Assembly: GCF_033807715.1 (NCBI RefSeq)
Contig: NC_084587.1
Location: 13,435,017 to 13,499,016, forward strand
DNA length: 64,000 nt
DNA from: Cololabis saira
Taxonomy: Eukaryota > Chordata > Actinopteri > Beloniformes > Belonidae
Direction of reading: 5' to 3'
A program made the position numbers and the translations under genes. Shown here in pieces: positions 26,701-39,913 of this stretch. The notes beneath the pieces were generated by a model. That model searched no databases and had not been told where the DNA came from. It saw only the letters and a program-made list of their open reading frames with translations. Within the stretch, counting starts at the first letter, position 1. The number at the start of each line of letters is the position of its first letter.

Positions 26701-29700
26701 AAAAAGCTTTCTCGTCTTGGCTGAAATCTTGTCCGAATCTGAAGTGCCAAACCAGTGCAAAAATACATGACTACTTAAGCAGCAACCACATGCTGCAGTG
26801 AAAGAAAGAAAAACAAGGCTGTCAAGTTTGTCTGCTCTAAACTGAGGTTATGTGAACCGACCTGTGAGAGCAGCGAGAAGCCAAGACGCAGCAACCTCCA
26901 CAGGCCGAGGTTAGGGTGGCTAATTAGTCTGTTTGTTATTGTAAATGTAGATGAAAGCAAACTACTGGCAGGAACAAAAAAGGAAGAGGGGTGATTTCCT
27001 GAACTTTTATCTTGGAGTGACATCGAACCCGGAAGAATAAACTGTGGTCTTATGTGTAAAGCCTCCCTGTGGATCCATTCGCAGCGTATGCATTTGTTAC
27101 TGGACTTTATAACATCTTTGATAAAGTATAACTGCATGACCATTGCTCCTATTGTTTATTCCCCTTTTTTTATTGATGTTATGTGTGCTTTTATCTATTG
27201 ATTTTGACCTAATTTTCTTTTCTTTTTGTGGATTTTATTCCTTATTTTCCTTTTTTTCTAATATTCGGTTGAGTTTGAAACGTGATATAAGGTTACTTTG
27301 GTTACTTTGGTGTCTCTCCATGAATAGATTCAAGGTGTGAAATAGTTAATCCTTCACCGTACACACACAACACTGGCATCTTTTCTTCTTCTTCAAACAT
27401 GAATCAAGTGTCATTGTTGCACAGCTGCTCTCTACAGTCCGAGCTTCTTCTTTGTCGCTGTTAGTTTCAGCTGTTACGCAGCCATAGATGTACCGTATTT
27501 AATGAAACTGTAACTGTCTGCACGTGTAGGGGGGAAGGAAATTATCTTTGCAATCAGCAACACAGACTTCCAGCATCGTTTTCATCCTGTTTTGACTGCT
27601 GTGCACATGTTCAGTGAGAGTGGCTGGTCACGATTTCAGTTCAGGTTTGTAAAGTACCCCAAATCAGAAGGGTTTACAAAAGGGTTTTATGTCCAATGAG
27701 AAGCAAAGTAAAGCCCTTTGTAGAATCTAGACATGGTTAAGAAAAGCCCATTTGAGTGTGAATCATTTATAGACCATTTAAGGGTCTCACACAAGATAAA
27801 GACACAGAAATTAACACAGAAGTTTTAGCTGTTTTATCGCAAAACAGTTGCATTTATTGAAATATATATATCTCCAGTACTGTTGCACAGTAATTTTAAC
27901 TGCCTTTACGATGTAATAAACACATCCACCCATGAAGTTTGGATAAAAACCTGTTATTTCTAAAATGATATTAATAAATACAGTTAAATTTAATTTCACT
28001 ATTATTGTCTCTTGTACTGTAAAGTAAAAAATGCTTGTAAATCCCTGGTGTTACATTGACTATATCTACTTTATTGTTATTTTCAATTTAAAAAGGTAAA
28101 TAACTTGCATCAAACAAATCCAAAGAGTGGTATTACACTGCATGAAATGACATTCAACAATACCGAGTGAAATCATTCTGTATATAACTGAGCTTCAAAG
28201 GTATTTTATCTTTTAGCTGCATGTAATTAATTGTCTAATAAAGGAAAGACACGCTCCCTTTACAATAACAGTAAATAATCTGATATGCAGTTTGATTTTG
28301 GATGTTTTATCCCTTAGGATGCCTGCCAGAGAGTTTGTTTTCAGAGCGATGAATCTAGTTTGGGGAACTGCAGGAGCTCTGTCTGAGCCAGAATATTCAA
28401 AAGGTGTCATGGTTTAGCGGATCCTCTCCAAATAATTTAACTGCCATGGCTTCCTGCACCTGTCACTCTTCTCCATGCAGCTGTAAGAACGGGGGAGTGG
28501 AAATAATTATGAGCTATTGAAGTAACGAGAACCAAACAGGCAATCAGCAAGCACAGAGGAACACTGTTATCTCACACCTGTCCAACAACAGGCTCACAAA
28601 GCTACAGGTAAAAACTGCTATTAAAGTTTGATTATTTACTGTTTTGGGACACCCAGCTCAAAAACCCCCTATGTCTGAACTTTGTTGTGGACTGAGTTGT
28701 TAAAATTTACAGAGTACGGTGACATTACAGCATCGGATCAGAGTAGAACTGTTCAGCTTCTCCATCTTTATTCCTGCTTGTAATCTCCCTCAACAACTTC
28801 AAATCATGAATCACGCTGCATTTACCTCCGAACTGGGTTGTGTGATGCTTTTATTGTCTTTTTTAACACCGTGCAGAAGAAGAGACAGAATGAGAAATAA
28901 CACATTTTCTGAGTTGAGTCAGACACACGAGCCAAAAAGTGATAATTCCTCAGACTTTGCGTATATACTTTGCATTTCTTAGAAGTGGACAACAAGGCGA
29001 CTGCTGAATTAGAATTTTAAAAGACAAATCAAAGCGTTGCTTTGTTCACAAGCTTCCAATTTTCAAAGTCACAAAAAGTAGAAAAATAGAATGAAATCTT
29101 GATTTTTTTCCATCTTTTAAAACATGACTGTTTGGGAGATTTTACTTGATTGTTTTTTTTTTGAGAGGGGGGGTTTCTTATTATTTTGGAGAAGGAGGGC
29201 CACCCAACTATGGAATTGGTTGCCCATGGACAGACTGTGTACAGTTCACTAATTCAGCTTTTTGTATTATCATAAGCAAACCTAATAAAGATAAGTAATA
29301 ATACTTATTATCATTATTTGCCTGAACAGTTGAACAGATACTCATAACAATAGCATATCTCGAGTTAAAAACAGGAAGAAAAAAAGTCAGGAGCAGTAAA
29401 CAACAAGCCAATCTACTGAAACATTCAGTCTGAAAGAGACTTGTCACAGGGCTTTTTCTTGTAAACTCACCTAAACTACAATGCAGGTACCCCAAAAGCC
29501 TTCAGGGCTCTGCCAGATGGCCTTTCTTTACAGCTCTGCATCTCCGAAAGCCGCAGTATCTTTACAATGGTGTTTATGGCCAGTTCATGTTCCACTGAAA
29601 GGTCGCAGCCCGCTGCATCACACACCAAACATGTCACAATGCTATGCTCTTACTTTTTTTCCCTCAGACTTGAAGTTGGTTTTCATCAGAAGCTTCAATA

Positions 29701-30082
29701 AATCTCTACGGAATCTCTGTTGAACTTTGTTAAAAATGTTTTCCTCTTTTTGCTTATACTGAAAATAACCCTATAAAAACAGAGGAAGAAATGTATTTGT
29801 TGAGGTGCCCCTGCACACTCCAGTAGATTATATATCAACATGTCAATATCTCATTCACAGATGTGTTCTCAGACAGCCCATCGTCACAAGAAAACATGCA
29901 ATACCTGTCCACCAACAAAAATGCGGTACATTCACAGTTCTCCAGTGGAAATTGTGAGATGGCAAATGAATCATACGACATGATGGGAATCACAGTCGGT
30001 GAATATGAAAATATTAAAGCCTTAGGATTTGATGTTTTTTTAACTCTTTACTATGTTTTTTTGGTAACATAAAACATAACAA
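23797..30082. other. Longest stretch free of recognised elements
   Basis: About 6.3 kb with no bounded transposon, no recognisable exon and no RNA gene. Frames are at most 122 codons. It stands out against the transposon density on both sides; regulatory content cannot be judged from one sequence. Confidence 0.55.
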
Positions 30083-31332
30083 AGCAAGAACCAAATTCCA
30101 ATTTGGGTTAAGAAGGCTGACACCACCTCCACCTTTAAAACCAAACTTAAAGGGGACCTATTATGAAAAACACGTTTTCTCTTGCTTTAACATATATAAA
30201 GTGGTCTCCCCTCAGCCTGCAAACTCAGAGAAAAGGAAAGCAACCAAATTCTGCAGTGTCTGTACAGCCGCCCGGATGAGCCGTCCAGTCTGATGTGGAT
30301 CTACGAGCCGTTCAGATTCTGCTCCCGTCGTTACGTAACAACGGGAGCGATTTACATCGGTTGGCCTCCGATGCGTGAAACCACGCCCACAACTAACTCC
30401 GCCGGCCGGAGCTTCCGCCATTTTTTTGTAGCGGTGTATCGCATCATTCAGGCAGCCAATCAGCACAGTGCCTCATTATCATAGCCCCGCCCACTCAGAA
30501 TCCCGCATAGATAATGAGGTTAGAGAATGGGAAGATAAAGACACGGCTCAGAGGCTGAATTTCAAATTTATTTAGCAAAAACAATCAAAAGCTTGTTTTT
30601 AAGACATTCAAGGCCTGTTTAAAATAAGTATTAGATGCCATAATAGGCCCCCTTTAAAGTGTTTCTGTTTAGTAAAAGGCTATAGTTAGTGTAAACTCTA
30701 GTGTGTTAGGGCCAGTAGTTACAGCTGCATCTATAGGACAAGACGAAAATAGTTTGTCTCAAACAAAGCTTCGTTGTAGATATGCTGCTCTACACCTGCG
30801 CTGCAGGGGGACACCAACATGATCCGCTGAGCAGTGCCCCTCATCCCTCCTCCTCTCCTCTTTTTCTCTTTCCTTTCTTCAGATCAACCCTTAGTTATTA
30901 ATTACAAGTATCTCATCACCATAATTGTTCTCCATTGTTCATGTAGTTTGGTGTGCTGGTCTGCCCCCTCCTTTTCTCTTCTGTGCATGTTTGCAGGCCA
31001 GAGCCTCCACTGCTGTCCCAGCCTCTGATCATTCCAGTGCCTGCTTCCACCTGTCTGTATGGATGTCTGTTGGATGCGGTCTGCTGTCTACATCTGCTTA
31101 TATAGTCATCCCTCTAGTGCTCCAGCTAGCCACTGTGTCTGTGTCTGTCCTTTCTCTGTTCTTCATTCTCTCTGACTGTTCTCTTTTCCTGCTCTGCCCA
31201 GCTGGCCTCCGGCAGGAGGGTCCCCCCCTTATGAGCCAGATCCTGCTCAAGGTTTCTTCCCTCCTAAAGGGGAGTTTTTCCTTGCCACTCTTTGGCTTAA
31301 GGTTTTTCTCCCACTAGGGGAGTTTTTAACCA
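30083..31332 (+). mobile_element. LINE 3' region copy B, with nested MITE, lacking the tail
   Basis: It aligns with copy A from CCAATTTGGG through GGCTGACACCACC, AGTGTAAACTCTAGTGTG and AGGTTTCTTCCCTCCTAAAG. It retains about 190 bases missing from copy A and stops at AGGGGAGTTTTT without the AATAAA/TTGAA tail. It has an intact TTAA where copy A holds a MITE, and its own insertion at 30147-30657. Confidence 0.78.
30147..30657. mobile_element. MITE nested in LINE copy B
   Basis: Terminal repeats AGGGGACCTATTATG and CATAATAGGCCCCCT lie between TTAA motifs (30147-30150, 30654-30657). The duplicated target could be TTAA, TTAAA or TTAAAG, so the superfamily stays open. Copy A of the LINE lacks this insert (ACTTAAAATGTTTCT at about 21685). 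Confidence 0.85.
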
Positions 31333-32378
31333 TCGATTTCTGGGCCCTTGCCATTTATTTACCCATCACTCACATTGGGCCAACATGGAACCCACTTGGA
31401 CAGTCCTATTAGGGGTCTAATTTTCCCCATATCAGCTTTATTTCCTGATATCTCGGATGGTCCCCACATATAAATGATGGCTGGGATCGTCCCATAAAAT
31501 TGTACAATTTTGAAGCATTTATTGTAAAATTGTATGCCTGGCTTTAGACCAATCTGGGTAATGCACATTCTAGCATGACACTTGGTTATCTGATTGTAAA
31601 ACGTTCATGAATACAACATTAGTCACAATCGGAATCATAATAAACAGGAAAACACGATATTCACCTACAACTGTGATGAAATAAACAGCAAATGGGAACA
31701 TGTCTTGTTAATGTATTCAATTTCTTCACAAAATTGATTAAAGTCAATAAATAGGCAACAGATATAAACAATATATCACATAATTAGTTGATAAATGTAG
31801 TTAAAGACGGATCAATTTACTTCCCTGCATCTCAAACCTGCCGACTAGCTTTGGTAGTCGGCAGTATGCTAAAATGCACGTACCCAGCGCACAGCATTAA
31901 TATTTCAGACAGCTTCACGTACCACTCGCTGTTCAGATTCTTGACCTTTCGTGTTGGAAATTGCACCCGGCATCGTACGAGTCTTGTTGGTGAAGCGGTT
32001 ATTGTAGAAATGTCACGAACACAAAAATGACTTTGGTACTTGTCTGTTGCTGCCTGGAGAGACAAATCATATCCCCTGTACTGCAAATGCTGGGTCCTGA
32101 GGGAAACTGAAACAGCATGTTGTTTTGGAGCCATCTTATAAAAGATGAGCAAATAATCAAGTATAGGCAGATTCTCTTAACCGTACAATATACATGTGGG
32201 TTGGAACGCAGTCGAAAACTCTCCTGGTGCAGCTGAGGATAAAGGTTCTCTCGTGAACGTGGAGTACCTGGACGTCACATGCATCGTAGGTCAGACAGAA
32301 CTAGCGATCTCACAAAGTTCTCACAGCCTAGTGTCTACTGGACTTCACAAATTGTGTTTATTGAGGATTAAACAGTGG
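31333..32378. other. No recognised gene or element
   Basis: Short frames only (up to 106 codons, minus strand 31832-32152), no domain recognised. Confidence 0.6.
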
Positions 32379-32386
32379 TAACTTAT

Positions 32387-33071
32387 CAGAGGTGTCAAAA
32401 GTATTCACATTCATTACTCAGGTAGAAGTATAGATACTAGAGTTTAAAAATACTCCTGTAGTGTTTTACTCCAGTAAAAGTATAAAAGTACTGGTTTCAA
32501 AACTACTTAAAGTATAAAAGTAAAAGTAATGTAAGGGGGAAAAAAGCCATTAAGGGCAAAAGCCATTGAAAATGAATGCATCTTAGTATAATGCAAATAT
32601 ATTAAAGAACCATTTATGTGTAGCATTAACATGTGTTTCAGAGAGCAGAAGATATGATGACTAGTTGCCTATAAGTATTGTAATGGTGCAAAAAGTCAAA
32701 CTTCAGAGGCATGTTATCATTTATCCTAACCTTTATTGGAATGTACATCCAAGTTTAGTTGCAGGAATCTGAGGGCAATGGATGTAAGAACAAAACTGGA
32801 CAAGAACATCTGAAACAACCACAACCAAATTCACTCTATCCGGATGGAGCAATTTAACTGGATATTTTTTTTTTAAAGGCCCAAATGAAATAGAGTAACG
32901 AGGCTGTTTTTAAAATGTAAGGAATAAAAAGTACAGATAATTGCGTGAAAATGTAAGGAGTAAAAGTAAAAAGTCGTCTGAAAAATAATTACTCCAGTGA
33001 AGTATAGATAATCAAAATTTCTACTTAAGTAAGGTAACGAAGTATTTGTACTTCGGTACTTGACACCTCTG
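32387..33071 (+). mobile_element. hAT-like MITE, family A copy 2
   Basis: It has the same ends and body as the 12551 copy and the same orientation. The target duplication is TAACTTAT at 32379-32386 against TAATTTAT at 33072-33079, one mismatch. Confidence 0.92.
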
Positions 33072-33079
33072 TAATTTAT

Positions 33080-33424
33080 GTACTGATAGGTATACCTTCA
33101 TTATCTGGGCCTGCAGCCTCTTGTAAACATGATAAACTCCAGTTAAAATACTGCAGGGACAGAAAACATAACACATTCGTAATATAGCCGCAATGTTTTT
33201 GCTTTTTCCTGTGTTATTCGTGCAGAGGGGAGAGAGGGGTGGTGCTGCGAGACGGGGTGGAGGTGCATGTTTCATGATGTTTGCAGTAGAAATCATGCTG
33301 AACCTAATCATACCTGAGCATTTTTGCAGAAAGTCTCACTCTGGACGTACAGCCAGCACTACTTTGCAGCCACACGGAAGGGTTGAATATTTGGCTGACT
33401 CGTGATATCCGTTCCAGAAGAAGG
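33080..33424. other. No recognised feature
   Basis: Between the hAT-like copy 2 and a SINE. A purine-rich GAGGGGAGAGAGGGG run near 33226 is the only marked motif. Confidence 0.55.
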
Positions 33425-33690
33425 GTAGCGGGGTGGCTTTGTGGTTAGCGCTGTTGCCTTACAGCAAGATCGTTCCTCGGTTGAAGGGCTTTTCTGGGTG
33501 GAGTTTGCATGTTCCCCACGTGCTTGCATAAGTGTTAGGTTAACTGATGTTTCTAACGCGCCCATAGGAGGGAGTGTGTGTAGATATTTGACTATATGTG
33601 GCTCTGCGATGGACTGGTCCGGAGTTTACCTGAGCCTTTTGTCCGTGACCCTGGGTAGGTTTGAGCAGGTGTAGATGATGAATGGATGGA
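33425..33690 (+). mobile_element. tRNA-derived SINE, plus strand, diverged
   Basis: GGGTAGCGGGGTGGCTTTGT opens a tRNA-like head (GTGGTTAGCGCTGTTGCC), followed by GGGTGGAGTTTGCATGTTCC and a body ending in a GATGAATGGATGGA tail. It is the same class as 6231-6742 and 17812-18150 but more decayed. Confidence 0.75.
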
Positions 33691-35779
33691 GAGCACAGAA
33701 GATGAGGGGTGAAAAGGTAAAAGTAACAGGTAGAGGACCAGATTTAGTGAGTAAAACAGAGCATCATGGACCAGAGAGTTTTTATCCGTTTGTAGCAGAA
33801 CTCTCGTCACAGCTTCACTGAATCCAAATAACTCAAAACCACCCAAGTGTGTTCAACATTTTGTTTCCGCAGTTTGGAAAAATACAAACGGCTGTTTGTT
33901 TTGAAAGAAACCCCAACAATTTCTATGTAGCGTGAAGTGTTGGTCCGTGGTTCTAAGGGGAGCTGATCACAAGACTTTTTCCTCTACGAGAGTTCAATGA
34001 TTATTTTCCATGATGTTAAATTCACGATAACATCTATCTAAACATGTGCACTTAGAATACAGTATGAGCACTTTAACTTTGCAGTGTTTAATTTAACAAG
34101 CTGTTGAGCAAATCATGGTTTTGCTCATTATATCCCCAACTACAAAGATTTCTGTGCCACGTCGTATTTCACAGCCAAATGCAAAGAAATGTGAGCCAGG
34201 CTAAACATTTTGGTTAATCACATTTGGCAGCAATAACAGCTCTTCGTTGGTTTCTATATGACTTTACAACATTTCTCCTTGAGAGATGCTTTCAGACTTG
34301 GTCAGACTGGATGAGAGGCAAATACAGAATGCAATAACGCATGTTTCATGATCTTTCATGCAAAGTTCATGCCTTAGTTGTCCTGACCCTTGCAAACAAT
34401 GCTGACTTTACGGATCTCACAAGAGTAAGTTAGTCAAAACCTGAAGCTACATCACAAACAAACTGGTGTTTAATTCTTCCCTCTAATGCTCTTTGTGTCT
34501 GCTACTGTGGATCCTGGACCAATGTGGAGCAAAATGTTCATTTTAAAAGCATTTTTTATGCACTAGCTCATTAAAAATAACTATAATTCTGATTCTGAGA
34601 AGTGCTGAAGTCCGTTTTTTATCAGATTGACTGTTCACAATTTTGCACATTTATCTTAGGATGCCTTTTCTATCTGTTAAAAGTGAATCGGTGAATTCTC
34701 ACTTCATCATTCTGCTGACAGCACAGGAGATCAAAAAAACTGAAAGACTTTGGTTATTATGGCATTTATTCACAAGACATGTCGCCAGCTGCTGCAGCAG
34801 CGTCTTGCTGTTTTATTGCTTTCAATTGATATACTGTAACATAAAAATTTCCAAATTTGAAATTAAATTTGCATATGTAATAAAACTAATTACCTGTACT
34901 GATGTGCATTGATTGTTTTTTTTTTATGTTTCAGAACCAATGAAAAAGGATCAGCTGGATGGAAATCTTCTCCTATCACCAACTCGAAGCTCCTCAAAGA
35001 CACCTGCAGCTTTTGTTTCTTTTGTTTTCGTCGTCTCTTTCTTTTTACCTTCTAATATCAAAATTTTCTCCTGCCGTTTTTCTGCCTGGATGTTCAGGCC
35101 TAATGACGTTGTAGCACTGTGCGTTGCTACGAGGGTCACACAACAGCGGATACCGGGATCTTAGTAGAATCACTTTATTTTTCACAATCACCACGTTCTT
35201 TTCACACCGTCAGCAGAGCCGCTCTCCAGCTCTGCTCTGCTTCCGTTCCCTGTCATCTCCAGAGCCCGCACCCTACTGAAATACACAGAGAATGATTAGA
35301 TTCACCTGTGTACCGTCAGCTGTTCCAGCCGCGTCACCTGTGCGCCACTCCCCCGCACTCCCTCTCTCCCCTGCAGACCATGCCCCAATCCTGCACCCTG
35401 CCACTGACGTCTGTGCCATTTTCTGTCTTCAAATTGATTCCTTGCTGTTTCATGGTTGATTGAATCCAAGTGTGGGGAAGAGCAGCATGTGAAAGTTAAC
35501 AATGTTGACATGCAGTGCTCCACACTGATAAGAACTATGAACAGACTGCAGACTCAAAGTTGAGGCTTTTTTTTTCTGTGTTTTTGTCGTTGGCTTCATC
35601 AATGACAGCCACGTCTGTGCCCCCAAAGAATTTTAACAATTTATTTTTGTAACTTTTCCTCCTGAAGCGATATCATGGACGGGCTGTAGTTGAGTAAGTC
35701 TAAGGTGTAACAGATGACTTACACGGCTACATTGAACCACTGGCCTGGATGTTCAGGCCTAACAACGCCTGTGTCTGTG
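33691..35779. other. No recognised gene; possible unclassified repeat
   Basis: CTGGATGTTCAGGCCTAA occurs at about 35086 and again at about 35743, so part of 35.1-35.8 kb may be repetitive. No exon is supported. Confidence 0.5.
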
Positions 35780-36530
35780 TGGAGCACTTAATTCTGTTTG
35801 TTCAAAATCAAACTGAGGCCCCCGTTTACACGTAGCAAAAACGGTGGTGTTTTCATGCGTTTTGGCCGTGCGTTTACACGAAAACCAAGCTCAAAGTCAC
35901 CAAAAACGATAATTTCTGAAAACTCCGGCCTCCGAAACGGACATTTAGGCTTCAGAACGTCACATTATGCGACAGAAATGTCACCGGCATCATGTGTGCG
36001 ACCTGCGTTTACAATTTGTTTGGCCACCGTCAATATTTTCTTGTATTGTACTTGTTTTATATTCTAAAGTCACACTTAAAAGTAACTCCACTTCTCTGTC
36101 ACTCCAAATGAAAGACTCTCGTTCCATCTTGGAAGTAACTGGAAGTTACTCGTGTCATTTGTTGACCAGGATTCCGATTGGCTAGCATGACTTTATTCTT
36201 CTCGTTACACTGCCCCCTGCAGGTTTGGCTGCTCATAGCACCTTAACAGCATATTTATGCGGGTTTGTGTAAATGATGGTATTTTTCAAAACGTAGAGTG
36301 GGAAATATCCGTTTTTGTAAATACCCAGCTATGTGTAAACGTGGCCTGACTCTTACTGAGTTTTTTAAACATCTACTTCCATAAATTTAAGGAGTCAGAG
36401 TGAGACATGAACTCCGGTTCATCAACACTTGTGGTTCATCATTTTGGTGTCATAATAACAATAAAACACTTTTTGCTGTTGTTTCTGTCAGTAAAGATAA
36501 AGTGCTGTAGATAGTGTGCCGTAGCTGGAA
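35780..36530 (+). repeat. Dispersed repeat, copy 1 (holds the TGA-flanked MITE)
   Basis: The flanks of the MITE (AATTCTGTTTGTTCAAAATC before; CTCTTACTGAGTTTTTTAAA, ATAAATTTAAGGAGTCA and TCATCATTTTGGTG after) recur at about 43100-43350. The family is not recognised. Confidence 0.75.
35817..36346. mobile_element. MITE with 3-bp TGA duplication
   Basis: Ends GGCCCCCGTTTACACGTAGC and GCTATGTGTAAACGTGGCC are inverted repeats. TGA flanks both sides (35814-35816, 36347-36349; a leading C also matches, so CTGA is possible). The empty counterpart is at 43126-43128. Open frames inside are not conserved genes as far as I can tell. Confidence 0.87.
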
Positions 36531-36544
36531 CCGTAATGCCTGAT

Positions 36545-37119
36545 CGTGGATCTACGTAGCAGCTAAGCACATAGCCTACTGTACGTACACCGTTGTCGCT
36601 GTTCAGACATGTTTGCTGCTGTTTACGTCAGTCTGGATTCACACCACCAAACGTGGTCGTGGTGAGTTTTTTCTGCAGACCTGTACTTTGCAGTGCTCCC
36701 TTTGGTTTACTTCCTTTGTGTGGCTCAGACATGACAACGGAGCCCTGGAAGCACACATTATGTGAACTGGAGCTGATAAATCTTTCTACTTAGTCTAAAA
36801 TGACAAAGAAGAAGTCGTAACTGCCTGCATAGCCTCACGTGCACCTCCCCAGAGATGTAACCACACATCGGGGTTGAAGCGCATGGTAGAGAACATTGTA
36901 ACCCTTCTATGTATTTTCTTGCGACTATTTCCTCTCAGTCACGAACAAGCTGCATTGAGGGATTAACTATCGTAATGTTAGTAAAAGTTGCTCAGCATGT
37001 ATCAGCTCCAACTCACAAAAGACATGCTCGATTTTTTCCATTGCCATGTCTAAGCTACATAAAGGACGTAAACAAAACCGAGGCTACATGCATAGTTGCT
37101 ACGTAGAAGCATAAATCAT
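36545..37119. repeat. Imperfect inverted repeat, possible DNA-transposon remnant
   Basis: CTACGTAGCAGCTAAGCAC at 36552 returns inverted near 37112 as CTACGTAGCAACTATGC. TTTACTTCCTTTGTGTGGCT at 36704 returns inverted at about 37070. The end motif ATGATTTATGCTTCT also occurs near 20302. Probably an old transposon family; the class is not decided. Confidence 0.45.
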
Positions 37120-37769
37120 ACTCAAGTGCTCGCAATTAACCCCAGAAACTGTAGCAGCTGTATATGTTTATTGTTCCTTTGTTCTTGAGTTTGCCAGTAA
37201 TTTATGATCAGCATTAACATCAGATAGATTTATAATAATCTGATCATATTTTATGCATTTTTTTAATGAAAAAAGCTGGCTCCTTCTTCTCAAATGTGAG
37301 TGCAGTTTGTCTCTGATTTATGTCATTGTGCCGGTCTTCCAGACCGAAAGGATTGAGACATCTGTTTTTTTGACATTTCATTGATGAGACAGTCATACAT
37401 TCATCAAAAAACTGATCAAAATATCCAACTAAGATTCAAAATTGCTTACAACCAAAAATTCAAACAAATATTCTCAAAGTTGTTTGTTTTCTTTATTGCA
37501 AATCTGACATTTAGACCGAATATGATGTCAGCAGAAAACGGTTCCTCGATTGGCACGAGCGAGTGGTTTTTAAAACCTATAGGGAACGATGAACTGTGAA
37601 GTATTCCTAAAGATGAATAACAGCTTATGTTAGGAGGCCAGTGCCAAGTGGTTGAAACAGGCACACAACGAGCCACTGAGGACGTCTCTTCTGCTTTGAG
37701 AATGACATTATAGTACTTGTGCTATGAAGTATTAAATTGTGCTATAAACTCTATAACCATTGTATAGAG

Positions 37770-38350
37770 CAGTGTCTCCCAACCTGGGGACCGATCTCTG
37801 GGGGGGGCGCCAGAGATCTCTGGGGGGGGGGGCGCGAAACTTTGTCTGCTTTGAGGATATGTAGTTGAAAAAATTATATATGTGCATGTTAAATAAATAA
37901 ATAAAAAAATCATAATAACACACCTAATGGAATACAGTAATCCAAGTCTGTATAAACCCACTTAGAAATATATTTTGCTAAGTTATTTAGCAGGAAAAGG
38001 CGTATTATTATATAATTATTCGAAATTTAATCATACTACTACTCCGACAGGTTGTTAAAGGAAAAATGTAAAAAAATGTTTGCTCTCATATTAAGAGACA
38101 TTTTTTTTTAAATATTTTTATGTCCTTGCAATTATATTTTGTGCATATTTTAAACATTGGTGACACAAAATGAAGTGAGAAAAACAAAGTCATATGTATA
38201 CAGGGTAAACCAAAGAGAAATGTATATAAAAAAAAACATAATTAATGTTCATTTTTTCTATCAAAGATTTGTAACGAATCACTTTACGCTTTTGAGGGGG
38301 GGCTTGCTGGTCTAAGGGGGGTTCCAAGGAAAAAAGGTTGGGAACCACTG
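37770..38350. mobile_element. hAT-like MITE, family B
   Basis: Ends CAGTGTCTCCCAACCT and AGGTTGGGAACCACTG are inverted. A perfect 8-bp duplication GTATAGAG is at 37762-37769 and 38351-38358. G-runs of 8 and 10 bases flank a short AGAGATCTCT palindrome near the left end. Confidence 0.92.
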
Positions 38351-38830
38351 GTATAGAGCATAACAATATTAACACTAGTGTGAATCTATCTATGTATCTA
38401 TATACAAATAGATATACGTACACATATACACACATGCATACATACACATTTTGAACATATACAATCCCTTTATTCATATAAATAAATGAATCTATTTTAA
38501 CTGAATGTATACAAAATAAATAAACTATTACATGCACGCGCATAACAATACACATAACACACAAATCCTGTTTGACATGTCTGATAAGGGGTAAGAAAAA
38601 AGTAAAACATATTTAATTCTATCCGTTCTCCAATATTCCAATTGTAATAAAGCTCAGTAATGAAGTGGTCAGACGGATAAGTAATGTAGAACAAATACAC
38701 ACAGTAAGACTGGATCCACAGTGAGCCGTAGAATTAACGGCCCACTGAACACGGCTCAACAGGATATGGATGTGTGTTGTGTTTAACAGTATTTTTGTAA
38801 GGATCAGTGTTGATTTCAGCCGTCCACACT

Positions 38831-38833
<3 letters not shown>

Positions 38834-38863
<30 letters not shown>
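38834..38863. repeat. Short (CA)n tract
   Basis: About 15 CA units following CACTCACATA. A simple microsatellite. Confidence 0.9.
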
Positions 38864-38866
<3 letters not shown>

Positions 38867-39091
38867 TACATGTGGCGTGAGAAAGGCTCTGCCGGGACTC
38901 TTGTGTTTTGGAGCAAAATCAGAGTACACATAGCAGATGTCGGGGGGGGTTGTGACTGTAAACTTAGTCAGTGGCTTGAAATTAAGTGAGAGCTACACAG
39001 CGCCAGAGTGAAGCCGAATAAATGCAGATAAAAAGAAAAGTGTGTTCGGTAACAGCAATCTCTGAGAGTGCATGTTTGACAGAGATATGTA

Positions 39092-39633
39092 CCGTATTTT
39101 CCGCACTATAAGGTGCACCACATTATAAGGCGCACCTTCAATGAATGACGTATTTTAAAACTGTTTCCATATATAAAGCGCACCGCATTATAAGGCGCAC
39201 TAAATATATGGTAAAATATCGTACTATAGTGGCTGGGGTTGAGTTACGTACAGTATGTAGCTGATGGAGCTGCGCTACAGGAAATGCTACAAAATCTTAC
39301 AGCAAATGCAAATGCAAAAAAAAAAAACAAGAAGAAAAGTACCGTATGTCAAACTTTATTAACAAAATGAAAACCAGCTTTGCTCCGTCTCGTCAAAGTC
39401 GCCATTATGCGAGTCAGCGTCGCTGCTGTCGTCTTGAACGTCTGTGACGATTCCTGACGTTTTTAGTGCCGTTACTTCGGCGACACCAACTACATTACCC
39501 ACAATCCCCCTGACTACAGTAACAGAAATTACCGTAATGATCATATATAAGGGGCCCTGCATTATAAGGCGCACTGCCGGGTTTTGAGAAAATTAAAGGC
39601 TTTTAGGTGCGCCTTATAGTGTGGAAAATACGG
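39092..39633. mobile_element. MITE with CCGTATTTTCC termini
   Basis: Ends CCGTATTTTCCGCACTATAA and TTATAGTGTGGAAAATACGG are inverted, with TA on each side (39090-39091, 39634-39635). The motif ATTATAAGGCGCAC recurs internally. This is a widespread animal MITE type; the TA target suggests Tc1/mariner. Confidence 0.87.
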
Positions 39634-39913
39634 TATATAAACATAAACAATAAAAGCAATTTCCAAAATAGTCAGCATGGAAAATAATCAATAATCATCA
39701 TTTGTAGAACAGCACTGCCACATATACGTTTCATCTTTTCTTGAACTGTATTTGATCTGTATATTAACTGTTTTAACTATTTTAACACTGGACTCGAATG
39801 ATTCAGTTCACAGACTTCACTTAAGTCACTGAATCTAAGTAATAGTTGCAGTATTAAGGTAAATATTGTAATAAACAAACGAACACATTCATGTTCGTGG
39901 TGTAGATGGTATA

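Noticed and set aside
34900..35160. Possible exon after a T-rich TTTTATGTTTCAG acceptor at about 34934
   Set aside because: The 83-codon frame is low-complexity Ser/Phe/Val-rich with no recognised similarity, and no matching donor or partner exon is visible.
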